Shown: in pieces, positions 9,601 to 17,059 of the stretch
Position numbering within the stretch: position 1 is the stretch's first letter
Layout: each line of letters begins with the position of its first letter
NCBI GenBank assembly: GCA_030685235.1
Contig: MU839328.1
Span: 1-17,059 of the forward strand
Length of the DNA: 17,059 nucleotides
Reading direction: 5' to 3'
Source: Copromyces sp. CBS 386.78
Taxonomy: Eukaryota > Ascomycota > Sordariomycetes > Sordariales > Sordariaceae
Made by a program: the position numbers and the translations under genes
Notes under the pieces: generated by a model
What the model was told of the DNA's origin: nothing
Databases searched by the model: none
Seen by the model: only the letters and a program-made list of their open reading frames with translations

Positions 9601-12600
9601 AGGTAGATAATTTAGCAAATTTAGAAGTAATTTAATTCAAAAATTTAAATTTAAATAACTATAATAATAATTCTATCCTCCTTTCTACTCAAATTATTTA
9701 TAGACCGTATAATTAACAAAATAAATATATTACTTTAATTAATAGCGGATATTCCGTTTTTATTTTTATTAATTACAATTTTACTACCCGCTATATTATC
9801 CTACTATTAAAATTCCCTAAATTAAAAACTTTATATTTAATAAATAATATATTTAAAAACCTTATTACCTATTATTATAAAATTTAACTACGGATCGATT
9901 ACTATATAGAAACGATCGCTATATTAGCCTACAACTTAACCGATAATTATTCTATTATTTTAAATATACCATAACTCAAATTTTATAACCCTATAATATT
10001 ATAACTAAATAATACTATTACCTTTATTAATTACTACGTAGACCGCTACTTTCCTATTAACTTTTTACCCTCTTTATAATATACGCTTAAGGTTTAGAAA
10101 TATATTTATATACATTATTACAAAACTATATAAAATATAACTGAAGTAATTAGCCCTAATACTTTAATTGCGGACCCCGCTCCTAATACTATTAAAGATA
10201 ATACTACCTCAAATTCCGCCCTAATTATAGATACTATTACCAAAGCTCCTAAACAAACTAAGCCTACTATTTACTATACTATAGCCGGCTAACGAAAATC
10301 CAACCCCTATTACTATATTATAGTACGCAAAATATATTTTTCGAACGAATTAATTAACCCCGTAAATATTAAAAATATAACGGCCGCCAATTTTAATTGG
10401 CTATACGAAAAGTATTATCTACGAATATTCTATACTTCGTATATAGAATTTTATAAAATTTTAAAAGAGGCTAAGGCGGAGGAGGAAGCCCGGATTAAAA
10501 AAATAAAGGGGGGCGCCCTAGAGTTTAAAGAGTATAGAAACGATAAAAGCATTATTAATAAAGGGGTAAAAATAGGAATTGAATATAATTATGATTATAA
10601 TATATTTAATAATTTAGCGAACTTTACCCTAGAAATAGAATAAGAAATTTAGGACGGTAACGGCGCTAAATATAAAAAATTATTAAATAAATATTATTAT
10701 TTATAGATTAACGTTTGTATTAGTAAAAGATTTAAAATTATTATCCGAATAATAAAGATTGTTAAATATATTTACTTTAATAGTAATATAAACGAAGATT
10801 TTAAATATTGTAAAGTTATTAGGTTCGCTGCTAATATTACAGAGGAAAATATAGTTAAATTTTATAAGAAGGCCGATAAGCTGCCTAAAATTAATACCCA
10901 AATTAAGAAAAAACTTCTTAAATAATATTAGAATTACTTCGACGTTTTTAAACTTCGTAACGTAATAGTCTTATTCTCCTACCGCTCTTACAATTTTAAA
11001 ATCGAGTTCCGCTTAAGAGAATAAACGCCCTATATAAAATTAAAGGTATTTAACCCCGACGAACTAAATATAATTAAGAAGTAGATCGACGAGAATTTTT
11101 ATAATAGGTTTATCTATCCTTTATAATTAAAGGCCGCTTTTTAAATCCTATTAGTATAGAAATTAGGTAGAAGTATTAGAATTTACGTAAATTATAAGGG
11201 GATTAATAATATTATTTTTAAAAGCTACTACCCGCTCCCTTTAATTAAAAAAACCTTTAACGCTATTTATAAAATAAAGATTTTTATTAAACTAAATATT
11301 ATCGCCGCTTTTAATTATATTTACGTTATAAAAGGATATAAATAGTTAATAATATTTATTACCCGCTTTAATCTATTTAAATTACTTCTTTATCTATTCG
11401 GCTTATAAAAAATATTTAATGTATTTTAAAATTATATTAACAATATCTTATATAATATCTTAAATATCTATATAACCGCTTACTTAAATAATATCTTTAT
11501 TTTTTCGGATAATAAAGAAGAGTATTAAAAGTATATAGACGATATTCTTACCCGCTTAAAGAAAATTAGCCTATAAATTAATATCGATAAATACGAATTT
11601 TATATTAAGAAAATTAAATATTTTGGACTAATTATTACGCTAGGTAATATCGAAATAGACTTAATAAAGGTTAAAACTATTATAAATTAGTAACCTCTAA
11701 CATTAAAAAAATTCTTATAGAATTTCCTAAAGTTCGCTAACTTCTATCGCCATTTTATTAAAGGATTTTCAATAATAGCGGTACTATTATACAACCTTAC
11801 AAAAAAGAATACAAAATAAAAATAAATTATAATATAATAGTCCGCTTTCGATATTTTAAAAATTATATTTACTAGCGGATTAACCCTATAAATTTATAAT
11901 TAATTTAAGAAACCGGTCGTAAAAACCGATACTTCGAATTGGGCTTCTAGAAGTATCCTTTCCTAATACGGAGATAATAGCGAATTTTACCTAGTCGCGT
12001 ACTTTTTAATATAATATTTAGTAGCGGAGTATAATTATAATATTTACAATAAAGAATTCTTCGCTATTATTAAAGCCTTGGAAGAGTAGCGCCTAAAATT
12101 AGAAGGCGCTTAATAACCTTTTAATATTATTACGGATTATAAGAATTTAAAGACTTTTACGACAAATAAGTAATTTATACTCCGTTATATACGGTAATTA
12201 TAATTTCTATTACAATTTAATTTCTCAATCCTCTATATATTAGGATTACGAAATCTTCGCCCCAATATACTAAATAGGAAATTAAAGGATATACTTCTAA
12301 ATATAAATAATTATCGCCTAAAGGTAAGAAATTATAAATTTATCAACTCTGCCCGCTTTAAAGAGGGTTACCTTACCCTATTAACTATAACTATTAGCGA
12401 TTTCGATTTTAATAAAGAAATATTCCTCTTACCGCTAAATATTTTAAAAGAGTTAAACAAATTAACCGACAATATTATTAACGAAAATTACAATTAATTA
12501 ACCCTAATATAAGAAGCTATTAATTACTTAAAGGACTTAAATCGTATTAAATAACGCCCTTATATTAAGAAAAAATTTAAAATCACTTTCGCCGAATATT

Positions 12601-13814
12601 CTATAGCGGGAGGTAAGGCTTATTATAAAAGGAGGGTACTTATCGACCTTAATAATACTATTACCTATTTACTATTAATTTACTACGCCTATTCGTTACT
12701 AACGGCCGGCTATCTAGGAAAGGATAAAATATAAATATAAATAAACGAATATTAATATTAATTAGGTATAGCGGAGGCTATTAAAGCCTATTATAAAGGA
12801 TACTTAATATATTCTAAAACAAAAATATTACAACGAACTAAAGTAAACTATTTCAAACCTATACTAATAATTTACATACTATAGACTAATATATTAGTCG
12901 ATTATATTTCCCCCTTACTAGAAAGCCTTTATTTAAGCTAGAAATTTAAATATATTATTATTATTATAGACCGTTTAATAAAGATACATTATTATATCCC
13001 GACTATTACTATAGAAGCAGAAGAATTAGTAGACCGTTTTATTAATTATATTTATACCCTTTATAATCTACCTAATACCGTCGTTTCCAACCGCAATACT
13101 TAATTTATATCCTTATTCTAATCTACGATTTACAAACGTTTAATTATTAAAAAATTATTAAATTCCGCTTTCTACCTATAAATTAACGCCTAAATAGAGC
13201 GTATTAACGTAAAAATAAAATACTATTTACGTATTTTCGTTAATTAAATATAAACAGATTAAATACAATAACTACTACTAGTAGAATTCGTAGGAAATAA
13301 TATAATATTATTAATTACGAATATAACCCCCTTCTTTATTAATTATAATTTTTACTCCCGTATAAGCATCAAACCTATAATAGTTATACTATTAGAAAAT
13401 TTCTTACTAATATAGTAAAAGGAATATATAAAAGCTAGCGAATTACTTACTCGTTTCGAAACTATTTAGAACTATATACATACCTCTATAAAGAAAATAT
13501 AGGACTAGTATAAGGCTAATACTAATAAAAATTAATTTAATATACCGAAATATTATACTAAGGATTTCATTTTACTTAATATAACTAATTTTAATAACAG
13601 TAAACTATACAACAAATTATCCCTACAATAGGAGGGCCCTTTTAAAATAGATTAAACGCGATCCTATAACGTTAAACTAATCTTACTTACTAATATAAAA
13701 TATTCGCTAATATTCTACGTCTCTATAGTAAAACCTTACTATAATAGCCTCCCTAACTAAGCCGACTTGCAAGGCGACGTACGAACTAATAAAAGTAAAG
13801 TTATAATTAAAATA

Positions 13815-13990
13815 GATAATTACGAAGAAATAGCGGAATAAGAGCTTAATAAGCTCTTAAAATATTTCCAACGAAGAGGCAACCGTTACTAATTCTATAT
13901 TATAAAATAGAAATATTATAATCCTACCAACGAACCCTTCAATAATATTAAAGGAATAAAAGATTCCGTTATTACATTTTACTACAATTA
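13815..13990 (+). other. Chromodomain at the end of element A integrase
   Basis: Within pol, read as NYEEIAE.ELNKLL, FQRRGNRY.FYIIK.KYYNP and TNEPFNNIKGI. This follows the chromodomain plan: ...W.VE.IL, then R.....YLVKWKGY, then ...TWEP.ENL. The stop codons fall where conserved Trp residues are expected. In chromoviruses the domain directs integration towards methylated-H3K9 heterochromatin, which suits an insertion into already RIPed DNA. Confidence 0.8.
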
Positions 13991-14486
13991 CTTAGATATT
14001 TCCATCCCATTAACAATTTAAAATTGGCCGGAAATTAAGGCTATACTTCAAGAACAGACCCCAACCCCAAAACGAAGGGCCTTAGTACCTTAAATGCGCT
14101 ATACAGCATCGCCCGCACCCCAAATACGCTATACAGCGTCGTCTCTAACCCCGCCCCCAAAACGCTTTAAACGTATTACCGACCTAAAGGAGTAAATTAA
14201 CGCCGTTATAATAAATATTATAATAGGCCGTAAGGTACAGGAGGCTACGGTCGAATTGGTAAGCCGAGAGCTCGAACCCTTATCCGAAGAGGATTTAAAG
14301 AAGATAGACGAATTCTTTTATAAAGTATTTAAAAGGTTAGCAGAGGTTTGGCAAAGAAAGCGGCCCCCAATAAAGAACGTAGAAGTACGATTAAAAATTG
14401 GAACCTACTAGTAGGGTGACGACGATATTCGATTACGGATTATAAGCGTTAAATTACGGATTAAGGAGTTGGAAGACGGGGATTGA
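13991..14486 (+). other. Long C-terminal tail of element A pol, lightly RIPed
   Basis: About 165 codons follow the chromodomain in the same frame, ending at TGA 14484-14486. The tail has a Pro/Arg-rich part with a 10-residue duplication (MRYTASPAPQ/IRYTASSLTP, 14094-14153), then a charged, likely helical part (SRELEPLSEEDLKKIDEFF, EVWQRKRPPIKNVEVRLKI). CpA and TpG are common here and only a few stops occur, unlike the rest of pol. I do not recognise a domain. It could be a nucleic-acid-binding or nuclear-import extension; that is inference from composition. Confidence 0.6.
14094..14153 (+). repeat. Two 30-bp tandem units in the pol tail
   Basis: The units start ATGCGCTATACAGC at 14094 and ATACGCTATACAGC at 14124. 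The period is 30 bp, so the reading frame is kept. Confidence 0.7.
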
Positions 14487-14556
14487 AATTGAAGTAAAAT
14501 TCTATTATTTTATATATATATATTAAATAAATCGTTTAAAGCTTTATAAGCTTCTT

Positions 14557-14570
14557 TTGTAAGGAGGTAG
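14557..14570 (+). other. Polypurine tract of element A
   Basis: TTGTAAGGAGGTAG lies directly upstream of the right LTR; AAGGAGG is the purine-rich core. This is the usual site of plus-strand DNA priming and independently fixes the orientation of the element. The T residues may be original or RIP products. Confidence 0.7.
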
Positions 14571-14791
14571 TATTATAAGATTACTTATAATAGTATTAGG
14601 TATTGTATGGTCGAGTCTATTGGCTATTGGCCAATAGGACTATATATACGTACTAGTAGACCTCGGTCCCGGATCTAGAGTACGGTATAGCCTACCCTAT
14701 ATCCAGACCGCACTCCTCCCTCCTCCTTCTTTCCTTCCTCGTACAACTACGTATATCCAACCATACCCCCAACGGTGTCATCCCCGTGATA
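14571..14791 (+). repeat. Element A right LTR (221 bp)
   Basis: It begins TATTATAAG and ends CCCGTGATA, and aligns without gaps to 7526-7746. The pyrimidine tract (14713-14740) and the palindrome CTATTGGCCAATAG (14624-14637) correspond to those in the left LTR. Here the second half is the less mutated half, the reverse of the left LTR. It would supply the polyadenylation signal of the genomic RNA, but none is clear. Confidence 0.93.
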
Positions 14792-14796
14792 GTTAG
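14792..14796. repeat. Target-site duplication of element A, right copy (GTTAG)
   Basis: Exact match to 7521-7525, directly after the right LTR. Confidence 0.88.
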
Positions 14797-15069
14797 GTAT
14801 TATAATATAAATACTCGATATTATCCTCTATAAATTTCTTATAAATTATAAATTTATTTTAATTATTATATTGTATAAGAAAAGTAAAATAAAGTAAATT
14901 AAAAATAAAATTAAAATTTTGCGAATTTATTTTTATTAAAATTAAAAGAGGTTAAGACCGCTAAATTTTATTCGTATAGGAATTAAACGTTAGCGTAAAT
15001 AATATTATAGCCGAAAAGGAGGTTTATATAATTAATTATAAACTTTATTCTAGATAAAATAAAATTTAC
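14797..15069. other. RIPed spacer between element A and relic C
   Basis: Very AT-rich DNA continuing the sequence interrupted at 7520. Both strands have stops beyond what simple Gln/Trp mutation would give in the frames I followed, and I see no gene or structured element. Confidence 0.4.
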
Positions 15070-16690
15070 TTTTATTAGTTTTTAAAAAAATATTCGACCT
15101 CTTCTTTATATTTATATATAAAATCTTTAATTTCAGCTAATATTTAATAGGCGTCGTTATTATATACGGTATTACTTATTAGGTTATATATTATTTAATT
15201 ATTGTCCTATATATTAAATTATTAAATTATTTTGTAATTTAAATAATTAAAGGGTTAATATAACCGGGGCTTATAAGTAGTATAGCTATTATTATATATA
15301 TATTTAAGGGTATATTAGCGCTCTTAATTAAAAAGTTTATTAATAAATCTTAAGAAGTATATATGAAATTCCTTTTTAATAAAGGGGATACGGGGTATTT
15401 AGTATATATAATTATATACGAAGTCGATAATTTTAATAATATCCGGATTATTTAAGAATTAATTATTCGGAGACGCGCCTTTATTATTTTTATTATTTTT
15501 AGCCCGTTGATATACCTATAATTTAAAGGGTAAGGGGGATTAAATTTATTTATAAATTTCTATAATAATAAATAGCGGATTCGTTTATAATTTAGAGGGT
15601 AATAGGGGCCGGACCCGATTATTAATTTCCGTAATAGTAAATAGTAGATTATTTTCGTTTTCCGCTAGATCGACGAATAATTAATTTTTAAACGCTTCCT
15701 TAGTTCTTTTATATAAGGTAACGAATTTCTTCGCTATAAATATCCTTACTAATTTACCCTATTTATGTACGAAAAGTTTTATTTTCCTATTAATAATTTT
15801 TTTAATAAGTTTAATTTTAATTTCTTTATTTTTAAAGGTTACTATAACCTTCTATTAATTTTTAAGAGCGAATTCGTTAGCGCCCTTAATACGCTATTTA
15901 ATTTCGCCCTTAGAGTTTTTTAATACGTTCTTTACGAGTTTTTTAATAAGTAATTTAGTATCCTTCGCTATATAATTTAATTTAGTAAATATATCTTCGT
16001 AAATTACTAAATTTTTATTTTTATTTATAAAGTAAAGGCTTAATAAGGGAAAGTTATTATTAAACCTCTTTTAATCGATTTTATTAATATAACTGGCGTT
16101 AATTATTTATATAAATATAGATAATAGTTTTAAATAGAAATAGCCGAAGTTTTTCGCTTATATAGAATAGTAAGCTTCGACCCCCTATAGAATTTTAATT
16201 ATTTACGAAAAACGGTTAAAATTATAAGAGAATATATATTTAGCCGCTTTATAGCCGTATAAAGTTTTAAAATATAGGCCGGCTATTATTAGTACTTTTT
16301 TCTTTTCTAATTTGAAGTTCGGTACAAATTTATAAATTTATTAGAAAATATTAATATATTTTACGTCGGTTAAAATTAAAGGATATAAATAGTATCGACC
16401 TTTTATAATATCCGATCTTTAGTTTAATTATAAACCGTCCTATATATAATTAATAAATATTATTTTATTATTTAACGTTAGCCAATTCTATATAATTTCC
16501 TTATATATTAGAGGATTATATTTAAATTCTATACGAAATTTAGGCTAATACTAATATAATACTAGTAATATAAATTGAGGCTAGCTATATAGACGGCTAA
16601 ATTTAGGACGAAGATATTTAAATTTATAGTATTCGAATTTTATTTATTTACTATATAAATACGTTCAGTTTATAATTATTTATTATAAAT
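15070..16690 (-). pseudogene. Relic C: unrecognised charged protein of about 540 codons, RIPed
   Basis: One minus-strand frame can be followed for about 540 codons with stops nearly all TAA/TAG and no sign of a frameshift. Readable pieces from N to C are EYYKFKYLRPKFSRLYS, RSDIIKGRYYLYPLILTDVK, FVPNFKLEKKKVLIIAGLYF, TLYGYKAAKYIFSYNFNRFS, KLLIKKLVKNVLKNSKGEIK, KVIVTFKNKEIKIKLIKKII, FVDLAENENNLLFTITEI and AEIKDFIYKYKEEVEYFF. The Lys/Glu-rich minus-strand reading looks like real protein, while the plus-strand reading is the hydrophobic shadow expected of its antisense. I find no RT, DDE transposase, helicase or polymerase motif I can defend. It is the nearest gene to the right inverted repeat and lay upstream of relic D before element A inserted. 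It may be a gene of that unit or captured host DNA. The start is unknown. Confidence 0.45.
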
Positions 16691-16768
16691 TATTTCGACC
16701 TTTAAACCGACCTTCCAAAGGAGTAAGTATAGTATCCTATTTTAATAATTAGCTTCTAATATATATAT

Positions 16769-16855
16769 TATTCTAATAAGAATATATAGGATAAGGGTAG
16801 AATTTATTCTAATAAGAATATATAGGAGGGGGTAGATTTTATTTTAATAGGAATA
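16769..16855. repeat. Short minisatellite, period about 36 bp, 2-3 copies
   Basis: TATTCTAATAAGAATATATA occurs at 16769 and 16805, and a diverged third copy (TATTTTAATAGGAATA) starts at 16840. The units are followed by GG..AAGGGTAGAAT or GGGGGTAGATT. It lies in non-coding DNA between relic C and the right inverted repeat. The unit contains a small palindrome, TTCTAATAAGAA. Confidence 0.75.
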
Positions 16856-16965
16856 ATTTACTTTAATTTTCTTAAGAGTAAAATTTATAGGATAGAGGGG
16901 TATTTATATTTATAATTATAGCGAATTAATAATTGTTAATATACGTTTTTTCGAATAAAATATTT

Positions 16966-17054
16966 GAGAAAGTCTTTTCGCACTGCCCTCAATGTCTTCA
17001 TACACTGCTCCCCCACTTTAATTTTTTTTTGGACCAATAATCTCACACGCATCC
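16966..17054 (-). repeat. Right terminal inverted repeat (89 bp), not RIPed
   Basis: Reverse complement of 1-90 with one fewer base in the poly-T run (17022-17030). It begins GAGAAAGTCTTTTCGC and ends ACACGCATCC. Five more bases (ATTAG) follow in the window, but the equivalent left flank is not present, so the outer limit and any target duplication cannot be judged. The step from CpA/TpG-poor DNA (to 16965) to CpA/TpG-rich DNA is abrupt. Confidence 0.9.
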
Positions 17055-17059
17055 ATTAG

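Larger units (their letters stand above)
9600..14486 (+). pseudogene. pol: Element A pol: PR-RT-RNaseH-IN-chromodomain polyprotein, RIPed
   Basis: One frame (codon starts = 0 mod 3), -1 relative to gag. Protease: NSG at 9741-9749 (D lost) and ILNIP.LKF near 9954. Spacer with KEAKAEEEARIKKIKGG (about 10460-10515). RT: YRSYNFKIEF from 10980, RIYVNYKGINN from 11178, YPLPLIKK, and YLNNIFIFSDN at 11481, where the YxDD Asp pair reads Asn-Asn. RNase H: TDTSNW at 11925 and NKEFFAIIKALEE from about 12048. Integrase: HHCC finger remnant YYAYSLLTAGYLGKDK near 12680; catalytic D at 12900, N in place of D at 13089 (SNRNT), E at 13197 (IERIN), giving D-x62-N-x35-E. Chromodomain 13815-13990. First TGA at 14484. 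Dozens of TAA/TAG stops make it non-functional. Confidence 0.93.
7526..14791 (+). mobile_element. Element A: complete Ty3/gypsy chromovirus retrotransposon, RIPed
   Basis: A 7,266-bp element with 221-bp LTRs at both ends, 5-bp target duplications, leader, gag, pol in the order PR-RT-RNaseH-IN-chromodomain, and a polypurine tract. The domain order and chromodomain place it among the chromoviruses (Ty3/gypsy, Metaviridae-like), common in fungal genomes. Nearly every difference from a working element is a transition. The pol frame can be followed from about 9600 to 14486 without a net frame change, but has many TAA/TAG stops. It sits inside older RIPed DNA, so it is a nested insertion. It is structurally complete and coding-dead, and could move only if proteins were supplied in trans. 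Confidence 0.95.

Noticed and set aside
10701..10901. Minus-strand 66-codon frame
   Set aside because: Antisense to the PR-RT spacer of element A pol.
13100..13200. CRISPR-like or palindromic arrays in the AT-rich tracts
   Set aside because: The short recurring strings are TAATAT-type low complexity produced by RIP, without regular spacing.
1..17054. Maverick/Polinton-type element, suggested by size and long inverted repeats
   Set aside because: I see no protein-primed DNA polymerase B, packaging ATPase, capsid or cysteine protease motifs. The only integrase belongs to the nested gypsy element.
1..17059. Mitochondrial or plasmid DNA, because of the extreme AT content
   Set aside because: Nuclear chromovirus elements, CpA-specific depletion with CpG retained, and target-site duplications point to nuclear RIPed repeats.

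Overview
The window is a block of mutated transposon DNA from a filamentous ascomycete (Pezizomycotina-type) genome. The evidence is very AT-rich sequence in which CpA and TpG are scarce, TpA is abundant and CpG survives, together with chromodomain-bearing Ty3/gypsy retroelements. This is the signature of repeat-induced point mutation (RIP). No intact gene is visible. Coding regions are readable only as frames whose stops are almost all TAA or TAG, as expected when Gln and Trp codons are hit by C-to-T changes on either strand. Every protein call below is therefore a pseudogene read through such stops.

Layout. (1) 1-90 and 16966-17054 are near-identical inverted copies of a sequence that has kept its CpA/TpG and so escaped RIP. 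(2) 91-4018, minus strand: element B, a truncated Ty3/gypsy element with one LTR (3788-4018), leader, gag with a zinc knuckle, protease, a repeat-bearing spacer and the start of reverse transcriptase, cut off exactly at the left inverted repeat. (3) 4019-7520: RIPed DNA with a minus-strand relic (D) carrying 38- and 77-codon in-frame repeats, then about 1.4 kb with no confident gene. (4) 7526-14791, plus strand: element A, a structurally complete 7,266-bp Ty3/gypsy chromovirus with two 221-bp LTRs, 5-bp target duplications (GTTAG), gag, pol (PR-RT-RNaseH-IN-chromodomain), a basic C-terminal tail and a polypurine tract. (5) 14797-16965: continuation of the DNA into which A inserted, with a second minus-strand relic (C) and a short minisatellite next to the right inverted repeat.

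Order of events (inference). Removing A and one target-site copy joins 7520/7525 to 14797 and leaves a unit of about 9.8 kb bounded by the inverted repeats. It would carry C upstream of D on the minus strand, with D running into the LTR of element B. A and B are related families: similar LTR ends, similar sequence just inside the LTR, similar protease, and the same -1 frame relation between gag and pol. RIP is weakest at the outer edges of A's LTRs, around B's LTR, and in the terminal inverted repeats. C and D match no family I recognise and are the candidates for something undescribed.
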